A DNA stretch of 64,000 nucleotides from Pseudobacter sp. GTDB taxonomy: Bacteria; Bacteroidota; Bacteroidia; Chitinophagales; Chitinophagaceae. The stretch lies in the NCBI GenBank assembly GCA_017849455.1, contig JAFIGX010000022.1, forward strand, positions 620,001 to 684,000, written 5' to 3'. The translations under genes were made by a program, and so were the position numbers. This document shows positions 46,126 through 56,063 of the stretch, piece after piece. How positions within the stretch are numbered: position 1 is the stretch's first letter; the number at the start of each line of letters is the position of its first letter. Below the pieces are notes generated by a model. The model made no database searches. It saw only the letters and a program-made list of their open reading frames with translations, and was not told the origin of the DNA.

Positions 46126-47268
46126 TTAAGTCTTTAACATAGCCTTCATTTGGTTAATGATCATGGATGGTTTTATCAGTTGCATACAGATATTATCTGC
46201 ACATGTTTCACTAAGGCATAGTGAACAATGTACATCTGAGGATCGGTAAACGCGGCTTTGTGAATTATCTGGCGGAAACCATTTACCTGGGAAGTCACGC
46301 GAACTGAAAATAGCGACTAAAGGGGTACCAACCGCATATGCCAGGTGCATAGGGCCTGTGTCATTACTAAGCACAAGTATACACTTTTTTAATAATAATG
46401 CACTTTGTACAGGGGTTAATTTTCCGCAGAAGTCAAAAATATTCTCACCTTTTTGTAAACGATTTGTTATTACAGTGTCGTCACTTCCTCCTACTAACAG
46501 AATATTGTAGTTTTCCCGGAACTCGTTGATCACTTCTTCGAAATACATCGCAGGCCAACGGTTTTGAGGCCTTTTGGCCCCTACTACAAAGGCCAGTGTC
46601 TGCCTGTTATTTTGCGTAAATGACCGGCAAACTCTATCGACAATGCGGTTGTCCTCCTCCGTAAAGTTCATTTGATAATTATCAAGGTCGACAGGTATGC
46701 CATATTCCTGCATCAACAATCCCAGCCTTTTCGTTTCATTGTCGAACTGCACATATTTTTCCTGTGTTCTCCTGAAAAAAGGAACGGAGGATATTCTCCA
46801 TCCGAATCCCCCTTTCGAGATCAGCCGGAAAAAGAACAGGTCCCTGAGCAGCCTCGAAATACCTGAGCCTGTTTGCGGCAACTGGATCACCAGGTCATAT
46901 TTCCTTTCCCGCAGAAGCCGTACAATCTCCTTACGGGAAACACTGAGGTAATTGATGATCTCATCGTAGTAATCTTTGTGCAACAGTTGTTCGAGGGAAA
47001 CGAGGTTGGAGGCGCCGGAGTTCACAAGAATATCGAGCCTGGCATCCGGGTAACGTTTACGGATAGCCGCAATGGAAGGGATAGCGCATACATTGTCGCC
47101 CAGTGAACCGGTCCGGAATATCAGGATATGCCGGGGATCCGGTACTTTGCGAAACAATAGGCGCTCAAAGAACAGAACAATAGCATTACCAAGGTTGAGG
47201 TTGGCAAATATCAATGCCAGCTTAATGCGTGCTGGTAATGGAATTCGCTTTCTGTGAAGGATACGCAT
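46126..47268 (-). CDS. Heptosyltransferase-like glycosyltransferase, GT9 family
   Basis: A 380-residue protein. HILIFRTGSLGDNVCAIPSI near 47-66 is the ADP-heptose transferase N-terminal motif. LAFVVGAKRPQNRWPAMYFEEVI opens the donor half. VLSNDTGPMHLAYAVGTPLVAIF near 304-326 is the D-x-G-x2-H motif of GT9. A Cys-rich tail (CSLCLSETCADNICMQ) is present. It adds a heptose or similar sugar. Codon use and AT content look a little different from the flanks. Confidence 0.87.
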   Translation of the reverse strand: MRILHRKRIPLPARIKLALIFANLNLGNAIVLFFERLLFRKVPDPRHILIFRTGSLGDNVCAIPSIAAIRKRYPDARLDILVNSGASNLVSLEQLLHKDYYDEIINYLSVSRKEIVRLLRERKYDLVIQLPQTGSGISRLLRDLFFFRLISKGGFGWRISSVPFFRRTQEKYVQFDNETKRLGLLMQEYGIPVDLDNYQMNFTEEDNRIVDRVCRSFTQNNRQTLAFVVGAKRPQNRWPAMYFEEVINEFRENYNILLVGGSDDTVITNRLQKGENIFDFCGKLTPVQSALLLKKCILVLSNDTGPMHLAYAVGTPLVAIFSSRDFPGKWFPPDNSQSRVYRSSDVHCSLCLSETCADNICMQLIKPSMIINQMKAMLKT

Positions 47269-47303
47269 GGGCTTGTCAAGGTTATCGAATGGATCATTTC
47301 AAA

Positions 47304-49628
47304 TCAGGGTACGAGCTTATATGCGATACGGACATTGCCGAAGGCGACCCTGGTAAACATGGTATTGGTGATACCGGGAGCTGCCTGGGTGTAATAACGT
47401 GGCAATACGTCTTTTGTATAATCGACCATTTTCCTGATCAGGGCTGGAGTACTTACACTGTCGCTTATATCGCTCACAGTTTTCTTTTGTTGATCGCTGT
47501 TAATACCGAGCATGTTGAACCGCGACAGGGTTTGCCTGCTGTTGTTGAGGATGATCGGATCATAATTCATAAAAAGGTTCATGAGCAGGATCAAGCCTTT
47601 ATTGTTCTTCATGTCGACCTGAAGACTATTATCCACGTAACTATTCATTAGCACGAACCTGCCGGTAAAGTCATTTACTTTTAGAATAGGGGCAGGCCCT
47701 TTGTCATAAATGCCAAGCCGAACACAGTCAATGACTATATTGCTATTTCCCTGCACACGGAAAGGCAATTCTTTCTTCATGGTGCCTTCAAACCAGGTGT
47801 CTTTCACAAAATACCTCGCACCATTGGTCACCGTAAAGAAACCGAACTGGCCCCCGAATAAATTTACAGAGCCTGCTGCTTTCCCGGTTTCATGAAGGCT
47901 GCTGCCAATGATCTCATCATGGTAAGCGTAATATGAGTTTGTCTTTTGCAAATAGGTATTCGCCAGTTTGTTGACCTGCATGGCTGTAGCATCCGGGGAA
48001 CATCTCATCTGATCGATCCCGACAAAAGAAGCCCGTTGGTCGATATTTTCCAACAATACTCCGTATTGATTATCGTCTCTACCTGTTTCCTGTCCTATTT
48101 GCAGGTTTCGCATTACGATATAGGTAGGGCCCTTGATCCTAAAAAAATATTGGCCTTCCAGGCCCTGCGCAGCAATCAGCGTACTCGAACGCAAATAACC
48201 ATCTCCAATAAATTGTATATCGCTGCCGGGAGGTACGATGATCGTTCTGTCGATCGTGAATTTTCCGATAGGAAAATGAACGATAGGCCGTGTACCCTTC
48301 CAGCGTGTCGAACTGGCTTCGTCCACTACAGCCTGGATTTCGGCTGCGGAGGCTCCTGGATTTACATCAAATACTTTCCGGGTGGCCTTCGGGACGAATG
48401 GGATCAATATATTGGCAAGCCATTTTTTTTCATCCGGAAGTATCGCTTGTTTACCGAAGCCATAGTCCCCACTCGTATAATTATAGTTGCGATAAAGCTG
48501 TTTATTGATCCTGAATGGAGTAGAATACTCGTAGTAATTGCCGATAGAAAATATCTTATAGTCGTCTGACTCGCAGATCGCATTTCGGGTTACGATATTC
48601 GCGATGAACGCAAAATCCTTGTTTTGGTTCCGGAAAAAATAGTTATTGATCAATGTCATAAACCCGAAATCCGAATATTCGATGGGAAAGTCACCAGATG
48701 CCTTCACGATATTGCTCTCCAGCACTCTTTTGAAAGGATTGCAGCTATAGCCATCATCCATGTAGAAATATTTAGAGCTATCGGAGTAACAACCACGGAT
48801 GGACGAATAATAACCATGATGATTGAACACATCCGTTTTGCCGGACTTTTTGAAATATGAGCTATAAATATGATAGTTCCCGAAACGGTTATCGACCCCC
48901 ATATTGCAGGAATAAAAGCGGCAATTCCAAATCCAGTAATCCAACGCGTTGTATCCATCGATTGCGATCCCCGCATAAGTGCAATTAAAGAAATGACAAT
49001 TGCGGATAGATATTTCAGAGCAGGTGGCATCACGTTGTTGGGTAGTAAAGCTTCCGCCAGCAATACCTTTGGCAAATCCTCCTTTAAAAATACATTCGGT
49101 TATCTCGATACCTTGCGGGGCATAGGAGTTACCTGAATTCAAATCAAAATGCCAGTGAATCCCTATCCCGGTTATTTCCTTCTTATTGTTCGTCAGGAAT
49201 TTCAACCTGGATACCTGGTAATAGGAAGACCCATTCGAGTAGAGCATCGTATTATTATCCGGACCATCGAAAAGCAATGATGTTTGTTCGGGGTCTTCTC
49301 CGGAAATAATGATCCCGATCTTATTGGTAAGCATCAAAGGTTTTGTAATTCGATAGGTCCCTTTGGGCAGATAAACTACCGAATATGCTCCCGAAGCTTT
49401 GGAATTTATACCAAACCGCTCATCTGTCAGGTTGTCCAGCGCCGACTGCAAGGCCCTCGTATCGTCGGTCTTTCCATCACCTACGGCCCCGAATTTCTGT
49501 TTCACATTGGCCCAACTGGTGAACGGGCCATTGAACTCATCGCGGAATGCAGGTGATTGGGCCTTTCCCTGTAAATCTGCCTGAAGGATCAACAACAGGC
49601 AGCAGGTCCTGAAAAATAATCTATTCAT
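47304..49628 (-). CDS. Secreted right-handed beta-helix protein, pectate-lyase-superfamily type
   Basis: A 774-residue protein with a signal peptide (1-23, ending GKAQ). VKQKFGAVGDGKTDDTRALQ near 42-61 is the typical start of the pectate lyase 3 domain, and a long run of beta-helix turns follows. A second similar module starts near residue 425 (DVNPGASAAEIQAVVDEA). No calcium or catalytic set could be fixed. It may cut, trim or bind the polysaccharide made by the cluster. It overlaps the polymerase gene by ATGA. Confidence 0.75.
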   Translation of the reverse strand: MNRLFFRTCCLLLILQADLQGKAQSPAFRDEFNGPFTSWANVKQKFGAVGDGKTDDTRALQSALDNLTDERFGINSKASGAYSVVYLPKGTYRITKPLMLTNKIGIIISGEDPEQTSLLFDGPDNNTMLYSNGSSYYQVSRLKFLTNNKKEITGIGIHWHFDLNSGNSYAPQGIEITECIFKGGFAKGIAGGSFTTQQRDATCSEISIRNCHFFNCTYAGIAIDGYNALDYWIWNCRFYSCNMGVDNRFGNYHIYSSYFKKSGKTDVFNHHGYYSSIRGCYSDSSKYFYMDDGYSCNPFKRVLESNIVKASGDFPIEYSDFGFMTLINNYFFRNQNKDFAFIANIVTRNAICESDDYKIFSIGNYYEYSTPFRINKQLYRNYNYTSGDYGFGKQAILPDEKKWLANILIPFVPKATRKVFDVNPGASAAEIQAVVDEASSTRWKGTRPIVHFPIGKFTIDRTIIVPPGSDIQFIGDGYLRSSTLIAAQGLEGQYFFRIKGPTYIVMRNLQIGQETGRDDNQYGVLLENIDQRASFVGIDQMRCSPDATAMQVNKLANTYLQKTNSYYAYHDEIIGSSLHETGKAAGSVNLFGGQFGFFTVTNGARYFVKDTWFEGTMKKELPFRVQGNSNIVIDCVRLGIYDKGPAPILKVNDFTGRFVLMNSYVDNSLQVDMKNNKGLILLMNLFMNYDPIILNNSRQTLSRFNMLGINSDQQKKTVSDISDSVSTPALIRKMVDYTKDVLPRYYTQAAPGITNTMFTRVAFGNVRIAYKLVP

Positions 49629-51139
49629 AAGGAGGTTGTCAGTTGTGGAACAGACGAATGATAGATCCTTTTATTGGCCGGTGTTGTGGTAATGTAACGG
49701 TTTACCCAGGGATATATAGTGTAAATTAATAATAAATTCACAATAAATCCATTTTTTAGCCCTCCCAGGATGATCACTGTATCCGATTCGAAGAACCCGA
49801 TACTCATAATAAAGGCGGATGCAATGGAGTAAACCAATAAAATATTGAATTTTAGGTTGATCAAAAAACGATAATATAGCCCAACCAGGAGAGCGATCAC
49901 CACAATAGGTATCATCATCCCATAATACCCAAAATCGATGTAAGCATCCCCGAAATATCCGATGGACATGGAAGTTCCTTTGGAGAGCCCTGCAATGCGA
50001 AGGCCGGTATATTTGGATGTTTTTACAGAGGCATCATGTACGCCTTTATCTGGATCAAGGAACCTGGGAACAAGAACAAAACCCACTGCATCGAGGATCA
50101 GGTCGCCATCTTCATGAGAAGACACATTTGGAATACGGTCAAGGACCTTTGCGAGGAAAAAAGTATATTGAATCCTGTAAGTAAGACCATAAAGTCCTGC
50201 CTGAAAACTGGACGCATTAAAAGTAGATACCAGCTCAAATAATTTTTTGAAGGCATCCGTGCTTCCTACCTGTACTTGCTGTGTACGGGTCCCTTCATTC
50301 ACATACATACGGTATTTACCTTTAATGGCCGACCAGAATACCATCAACACGAACAGGAACCCGATCAATGGTAACAATTTCAATACAGTGGCCGTCTTCA
50401 CTTTCCTGATAAAAGAAAGATAGCAGATAAGACTTATGATGATCACATCCTTGAACGTGGAAAAATAGGTGAGAAACCCTGAGAGGAACTCCACCAAAAG
50501 GATCATGACGATCAGGCTCTTCTTTTCACCTCTCAGGAACAGGAGGAAGACCAGTAGAATGGTGAAAATCTGTTTTAATTTGGTAAATACGAGGATCACC
50601 TGGGTAAGCGCCTCGACATTCAGGGCCAGTTTATAAGTAACAGGGAATAATACGGCCGCAATAATATACAGAACGATCACACGGTTTATATTGATCTTCA
50701 GGGCTGAATCTTTCAGCTCTTCCAATGTGTATATCCGTTGTTTAGCCAGGATCATTCTCATGAATATCACCTGGAGGAAGATCCCGATGAAACCCAGGAG
50801 CACCGCTGTTTCACCATTGGGACTCCTGTAAACCCGCGTGAATGGCAATTCCCGAAGGTCTGCAAACCACACAGCTCCCATTACCTGGAACCATTGGTAC
50901 AGGAACCAAAATAACAAAACAGATGGTTGGTATAATTTCCAGAAGGAGCGGAGGATCATTACAAATACCACAAATCCAATTACCAGGAGCAATGGGTATT
51001 GTGTGAATATGATATACACTGCTGTCAGGATCCCGAAGTACCATATCACAGCATTTGCGTGAGCGTTACGTGCTGTGCCTGCACCTGGTACTGCTCCACC
51101 CGGAGTAATAAGACTTTTCAATGATCGGTCATTATTCAT
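49625..51139 (-). CDS. Wzy-like polysaccharide polymerase
   Basis: A 504-residue membrane protein with about 11-13 hydrophobic segments and one long soluble loop near residues 265-360, typical of O-antigen or exopolysaccharide polymerases. Residues AIKGKYRMYVNEGTRTQQ begin the loop. It would join repeat units in the periplasm. Sequence similarity in this family is weak, so the call rests on topology and context. It overlaps the methyltransferase gene by ATGA. Confidence 0.65.
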   Translation of the reverse strand: MNNDRSLKSLITPGGAVPGAGTARNAHANAVIWYFGILTAVYIIFTQYPLLLVIGFVVFVMILRSFWKLYQPSVLLFWFLYQWFQVMGAVWFADLRELPFTRVYRSPNGETAVLLGFIGIFLQVIFMRMILAKQRIYTLEELKDSALKININRVIVLYIIAAVLFPVTYKLALNVEALTQVILVFTKLKQIFTILLVFLLFLRGEKKSLIVMILLVEFLSGFLTYFSTFKDVIIISLICYLSFIRKVKTATVLKLLPLIGFLFVLMVFWSAIKGKYRMYVNEGTRTQQVQVGSTDAFKKLFELVSTFNASSFQAGLYGLTYRIQYTFFLAKVLDRIPNVSSHEDGDLILDAVGFVLVPRFLDPDKGVHDASVKTSKYTGLRIAGLSKGTSMSIGYFGDAYIDFGYYGMMIPIVVIALLVGLYYRFLINLKFNILLVYSIASAFIMSIGFFESDTVIILGGLKNGFIVNLLLIYTIYPWVNRYITTTPANKRIYHSSVPQLTTSL

Positions 51140-52101
51140 TTCCTTTCATCATCAGATTTTTCGAAGATAAACGCTGCCTGGTCGCCCTGACCCTTCCGGT
51201 TCAGTTCCTGTGAATGAGCATAGAATTCAGCTATCTGTTGTTCATCAAAAATCTCCCTGAGCTTTTTTTCGCTTTCTTTAAGCGGAAGATCGCGGCTATA
51301 TAGTTCGCTGCCCCAAAATTGAATGGGAGCAGAATCATAGATGATCTTCTTTAAACGGAAGCCATGATCGGCTGCCAGCAATGTCATACTCTTTACGGAA
51401 TGGAGGAAAAAATGCCTGGGTGCATCCAATTGTACCCAGTTCGTTTTGTAGTGGTCCCAGGCATACGAGGACGCAATAGGTATCCGGATCATCAATTTTC
51501 CCTTCACGGCAAGGACCCGGTGCATTTTCAGGATCGTTTCCTGCTGCTCTGCAACATGCTCAAAAGCATGATGCATCATTACTATATCATATTCGCCTTC
51601 ATGTTCCGAAAGATATTGCTTCCTGATCTGTAAGCCGTTGGAATAGTGGATATCCTTCTCGATGAATGGATCGATCCCCGACACATGCCTGTAACCCGCA
51701 TTTCTCAATGTATATAACAGCACTCCGGCGCCACAACCAATATCTAGGATACGATCGGAGATCTTCGGCCGTAATTCTGCAACGACCGGCACCAGGGGAT
51801 CAGATCTTAGCGCCCTGGCCAGGAATTGCTTCATACTTCCACTGGAGTGAAAGATCAGGAAATCCCTGATCCCCTTGACCCTATTTTTTACCGGATGCCT
51901 GAAAAAGCGCTGTGGCGTATTGAAACTATGATAAGAATCTGAAGGATAATAGCTGCTGATATCTGATGGAAAATCCTCGATCTGAAGACAGCCACAGGCG
52001 CTGCATTGCCAGTAATTGAACGGCACTTTCATGCCATACATCATTTCACGGGCCACATACAATGTGTTGTTCTCTTTGTTTTTACAAATCCTGCATTCCA
52101 T
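51136..52101 (-). CDS. SAM-dependent methyltransferase with N-terminal zinc-knuckle
   Basis: A 321-residue protein. CRIC near residues 3-6 and CSACGC near 33-38 form a four-Cys zinc-binding unit. The class I fold has ILDIGCGAGVLLYTLRNAGY near 117-136 and MMHHAFEHVAEQQETILKMH near 174-193. Such two-part proteins methylate sugars or lipids in surface-glycan clusters. Its acceptor is unknown. It lies 8 bases before the GT2 gene at 52110. Confidence 0.85.
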   Translation of the reverse strand: MECRICKNKENNTLYVAREMMYGMKVPFNYWQCSACGCLQIEDFPSDISSYYPSDSYHSFNTPQRFFRHPVKNRVKGIRDFLIFHSSGSMKQFLARALRSDPLVPVVAELRPKISDRILDIGCGAGVLLYTLRNAGYRHVSGIDPFIEKDIHYSNGLQIRKQYLSEHEGEYDIVMMHHAFEHVAEQQETILKMHRVLAVKGKLMIRIPIASSYAWDHYKTNWVQLDAPRHFFLHSVKSMTLLAADHGFRLKKIIYDSAPIQFWGSELYSRDLPLKESEKKLREIFDEQQIAEFYAHSQELNRKGQGDQAAFIFEKSDDERK

Positions 52102-52109
52102 GATCGCTG

Positions 52110-53078
52110 CTATGAATCAGTGAATAAAAACAGGTTATCACCTGGTGCTTTTCTAACCAGCGCTCTGCTGAGTTTGGTCCATCCCCATCGAAACCCGAGC
52201 AGGAAAATATTGTCCATTTCCCTAAGCTCCCGATAAAACTCCTTGGCAACAGGCCAGTCTTTCTGCCGGACAGCCTTCATAAAAAAACTAAAATAAAGTA
52301 CATTCTTTCTCCAACGCAGGCATTTTTTCCCAAATGCCTGCAATCGAACGTCCGATCTTTCCATCAAACGGGCATATACTTTCTTGTCCTCTTTCAGGTG
52401 GTAGATATAATGCCGGGGAGATCGGCTTAATTGTCCGGTATGATAACGGATGCGCGATAACGGAAGTATTATTTTCCCGATATCATATTTTTCCGTCAGC
52501 TTTACCCACATGTCAAAATCGCCGCCGATCTTCATCGACTCATCAAAAAGACCAACCTCGAACAATTTGGCTTTCACGATCGTAACATTTGCAATATTGC
52601 CTGCTATGGAACCGGTGAATAGGGCTATTTTATCATGCAATTTTTTCGGTATGTATTCCGGAGTATGATCGATCAGGTCATCGGCAGGCCAGTCCTTTCC
52701 ATTCTCGTCGATATAGTGACGGGCAGTATAACTAAAGGAAATATCAGGGTACTTTCGATGAAAGGCTACGATCTCCCGGAAACAATTTTTCTCCAGTACA
52801 TCGTCCTGCGACCAAAGTTTGATCAATGGTCCCTTTGCCTGCTTCGCTAAAAAATTCAGATTGTAAAACAGGCCCATGTTCTGTTCATTCCTGAATACCC
52901 TGACCCTTGGATCTGTCAAAGAACACAGGTATTCATAGGACCCATCCATAGATCGATCATCGCAGATCAGGAACTCGAAATCCCGAAAATCCTGTTCTAA
53001 AACAGAATTGACCGATTCATTCAAATACCTGATCCCGTTATACACCGGCAAGATCACTGAAATGACCGGTCCCTTCAT
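52110..53078 (-). CDS. Glycosyltransferase family 2
   Basis: About 322 residues from ATG at 53078 (overlap ATGA with the preceding stop); a further upstream ATG at 53099 is less likely. PVISVILPVYNGIRYLNESV is the GT-A start, CDDRSMDGSYEYLCSL and KLWSQDDVLEKNCF give the donor and metal sites. It transfers one sugar in glycan assembly. Donor unknown. Confidence 0.9.
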   Translation of the reverse strand: MKGPVISVILPVYNGIRYLNESVNSVLEQDFRDFEFLICDDRSMDGSYEYLCSLTDPRVRVFRNEQNMGLFYNLNFLAKQAKGPLIKLWSQDDVLEKNCFREIVAFHRKYPDISFSYTARHYIDENGKDWPADDLIDHTPEYIPKKLHDKIALFTGSIAGNIANVTIVKAKLFEVGLFDESMKIGGDFDMWVKLTEKYDIGKIILPLSRIRYHTGQLSRSPRHYIYHLKEDKKVYARLMERSDVRLQAFGKKCLRWRKNVLYFSFFMKAVRQKDWPVAKEFYRELREMDNIFLLGFRWGWTKLSRALVRKAPGDNLFLFTDS

Positions 53079-53911
53079 TTCGCAGCAGTTTTTTTCCAAA
53101 ACACCGAAGCCCAGTCTACCTGTTTGATCTCATCCGTTATTCCATGGGCTTTCCTGTAATCCTCTACCGCTTTTCTGCATCCATCCACAGCGCCCCAATC
53201 GTCTACAATGATATAACCGCCCACCGATAATTTCGGATAAAGATTTTCAAGACCTTCCATGGTAGATTGATACATATCTCCATCCAGGCGGAGCAGGGAC
53301 AATTTCCTGATCGGGGCTCCAGGCAGCGTATCTTTGAACCAGCCTTTCAGAAATTTGACCCGGTCATCCAGCATCCCATATTTGCTGAAGTTATTCTGGA
53401 CCTGTTCCTTTGAAATTCGTAATTCCCCTTTTTCATGGTGCTTATCTCCTTTGTCTTCCGGAAATTTTTCTGCATCAGGTTTCGGCAGCCCTTCAAAAGA
53501 GTCTGCCACCCACACCGTTCTGCTATTATCATTGAGTATTTTCAACAGGGCCTTCATATAGATGGTTGCGCCTCCCCGCCATACACCTGTCTCGATCAGA
53601 TCTCCTTCCACATTGTTTTGTACAATATCCCTCACGCATTCTTCGATGTTCATCAATCTCTTTAACCCGATCATCGTTTCTGAATATGCCGGCCAGTCGG
53701 CCCCATTTAATCGATGCTCTTTCGTAGATAGTACCCGCCTGCAAATAAGCAGGTTTTTCTTGCCGAGGAACTTATTTACATTTACAAGAATCGATTCTTT
53801 CCATGAACCGCTATTCCGGTGAATGGGCTTATATTCTCCCATTTCGATCCTGTGGTAATCAGTCAATGTCCATCTCAAAAGTTCGAGATATTGGTTTTCA
53901 AAATTATTCAT
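53075..53911 (-). CDS. TylF/MycF-family O-methyltransferase
   Basis: A 278-residue protein. GDLIETGVWRGGATIYMKAL near 104-123 is the SAM-binding loop, WVADSFEGLPKPDAEKFPED near 133-152 the family signature, and LRLDGDMYQSTMEGLENLYP with YIIVDDWGAVDGC the metal-binding Asp residues. Family members methylate sugar hydroxyls of macrolides. Here the target is probably a deoxysugar of the surface glycan. It lies 13 bases after the GT4 gene. Confidence 0.9.
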   Translation of the reverse strand: MNNFENQYLELLRWTLTDYHRIEMGEYKPIHRNSGSWKESILVNVNKFLGKKNLLICRRVLSTKEHRLNGADWPAYSETMIGLKRLMNIEECVRDIVQNNVEGDLIETGVWRGGATIYMKALLKILNDNSRTVWVADSFEGLPKPDAEKFPEDKGDKHHEKGELRISKEQVQNNFSKYGMLDDRVKFLKGWFKDTLPGAPIRKLSLLRLDGDMYQSTMEGLENLYPKLSVGGYIIVDDWGAVDGCRKAVEDYRKAHGITDEIKQVDWASVFWKKTAAK

Positions 53912-53924
53912 AGCAGAAGAGTAT

Positions 53925-55061
53925 TTAGAAGGTTTTACAAAGAGATTCGATTGCTTGCACTATCTGGCCAAAGCTCCATGATGTGATCATTTCCCTGGAA
54001 CGATCACCCATGAGGGCCAGTTCTTTTTTGTTGCTCAATAGTTCAATCTTATTGATCAGGTCCTGTAAATCCCCTGACCTGAACGTGTATCCATTTTCTC
54101 CATTCCTGACCAGGTCCTCAGCACAACCCACTTTATCACTTACCAATACTGCCCGGCCTGATGCCATTGCTTCATTTACGGCCAGCCCCCAGGTTTCGCC
54201 CGGGCCCTGCGATGGGAGGCAGAACACATCCGCCATCCGGTATACAGACGGCATCATCGACTGGTTTTGAAAAGGGAAAAAATGTATCCTCTGGTTATCC
54301 TTCGCCCTTTCCTTTAATTCATTTTCCAATTCACCATTTCCGATCATCAATAAATGTATATCGGGGCTGTTCAACGCATTGACCCCATCTACCAGGAGGG
54401 CGGGGTTTTTTTTCGGTTGAAATTTCCCGACAAACAATATTTTCACCGCTTCTGTGGGGAGTGCTTTGCCGGTAGGTAAAATATCCGTGGCCATGCCGGC
54501 CGTTCCGAAACGTTCATTATCGATAGCATGTGGTGCAAATACCAGTTGCGGATCGCGCAAGCCATGTTCCAAAAAATAGGCTTTGTTGTTCGAACCCACA
54601 TAGAATGCATAGTCGACATTAGTGTATATCCACCGCAGGAAAAGTTTCCGGATTGTCTTTCTGAATTTTCCCTGTTCATCCAGGAGGGTAGAGTCGCCAC
54701 GAAACAAGACCGGGCGCTTGCCTTTAAAATAGCGCATAGCATTGAGATGGCTATAATAGTTCCATCCAAAGACCAGCACTGCATCGGCCCCCCACTGCAT
54801 GATCTCGCGGACCAATGAAGGGTTCCTTACCCCCCTGAAGTCTTTTCGCCGACTGCCATTGTTTGAAACGAACTGGTGATCGTATCCTTCCAGCAAGGGA
54901 ATATCCCACTGAAAATTTTTCCCGAAACCTTTATCGTATGTGGCTGCCTCAGGTTCCCATGTATAAAAAACTTTGACCTGTATGTTCCCGCGACGGCTCA
55001 GCAATTGGAAAACCGGGGCATAATATTGTATCGGATGGGTTGTGATGATCGCCAGTTTCAT
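53925..55061 (-). CDS. Glycosyltransferase, GT4 family
   Basis: A 378-residue GT-B enzyme. AIITTHPIQYYAPVFQLLSR opens the acceptor domain, KILFVGKFQPKKNPALLVDG the donor domain, and LPSQGPGETWGLAVNEAMASG near 278-298 has the EX7E motif. It builds part of the surface glycan at the inner membrane. It lies 47 bases after the epimerase gene. Sugar unknown. Confidence 0.9.
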   Translation of the reverse strand: MKLAIITTHPIQYYAPVFQLLSRRGNIQVKVFYTWEPEAATYDKGFGKNFQWDIPLLEGYDHQFVSNNGSRRKDFRGVRNPSLVREIMQWGADAVLVFGWNYYSHLNAMRYFKGKRPVLFRGDSTLLDEQGKFRKTIRKLFLRWIYTNVDYAFYVGSNNKAYFLEHGLRDPQLVFAPHAIDNERFGTAGMATDILPTGKALPTEAVKILFVGKFQPKKNPALLVDGVNALNSPDIHLLMIGNGELENELKERAKDNQRIHFFPFQNQSMMPSVYRMADVFCLPSQGPGETWGLAVNEAMASGRAVLVSDKVGCAEDLVRNGENGYTFRSGDLQDLINKIELLSNKKELALMGDRSREMITSWSFGQIVQAIESLCKTF

Positions 55062-55108
55062 TGCCTGCTATTGCCGGTTCGGAAAATATATCGTCGGAGG
55101 AATAAAGA

Positions 55109-56059
55109 TCATAATGTCGATCTGTACCAATCGATCGTGAGTTGGATCCCTTTCTGAATGCCTACCCTTGGCGCCCATCCCAATCGCTGGTGGATCTTTT
55201 CAATATCGATCATCCTGCGACGGATGTTATCGATGTCCCTTTCCGGAATATTTTCCACATTTACACCTGGTACATGCTGAACGATAAGGTCGACCAGTTT
55301 GGTGACGGATGTTTCGACACAGGTGCCAACATTGTATACATCCCCATAAGCCAGGGGATGTACGGCGGTAAGTATCGTGGCATCCACTGCATCTGTAATA
55401 AATGTATAATCCCGGGTCTGTTCCCCGTCGCCGAAAATAGACAGTGGCTTTCCCGTAAGCGCATTGTGCACAAACTTTCCCAATACACCACAATAGGGAT
55501 TGCGCGGGGATTGACCATACCCGTATACATTCGAGTACCGGACCACTGAAACCGGGATATTGTAATTCCGGTTATAGATCATGGTATAATGTTCACCCAG
55601 CAATTTTGTAGCAGCATAATTACTCAGCACCCTCGTAGCATCTTCTTCCCGTACGGGTAACCGGGATGAACTGCCATAAACGGAACAGGAAGAAGTGTAA
55701 ACAAATCTTTCAAGAGAGGGTAGTGACGATTGCCGCAGGTATTCGAGTATCTGTAAAGTACTTTGAGCATTCACCTGCATATCAGCGATCGGATTGGTGC
55801 TCGAGGCCGCTATCTGGATACAGGCCAGGTGAAAAATATATTGGGCTTCATTAAGCAACGGGAAAAAGCGTGCTGTGTCCAAAACGCTCATTTTATGAAA
55901 TTGGACCTTATCACGAACGGACGCAATAGTAGATTCATTACTGTTGATGCAATCGTCTACAACGGTCACTTTGCAGTCGTAATCGTTTACCAGCGACTTG
56001 ACGAGATTATGGCCCACAAAACCGAGCCCTCCTGTTACCAATACTTTCTTGCCTCTCAT
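55109..56059 (-). CDS. NAD-dependent epimerase/dehydratase
   Basis: About 316 residues from ATG at 56059 (MRGKKVLVTGGLG), 4 bases after the previous stop; ATGs at 56083 and 56107 would overlap the neighbour. It has the extended SDR motifs GGLGFVGHNLVKSL, YTSSCSVYGSSSRLP and YAATKLLGEHY with the catalytic Tyr and Lys. It is probably a UDP-sugar 4-epimerase or related enzyme that supplies a donor sugar. The exact reaction is not decided by the sequence. Confidence 0.87.
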   Translation of the reverse strand: MRGKKVLVTGGLGFVGHNLVKSLVNDYDCKVTVVDDCINSNESTIASVRDKVQFHKMSVLDTARFFPLLNEAQYIFHLACIQIAASSTNPIADMQVNAQSTLQILEYLRQSSLPSLERFVYTSSCSVYGSSSRLPVREEDATRVLSNYAATKLLGEHYTMIYNRNYNIPVSVVRYSNVYGYGQSPRNPYCGVLGKFVHNALTGKPLSIFGDGEQTRDYTFITDAVDATILTAVHPLAYGDVYNVGTCVETSVTKLVDLIVQHVPGVNVENIPERDIDNIRRRMIDIEKIHQRLGWAPRVGIQKGIQLTIDWYRSTL

Positions 56060-56063
56060 TTTT

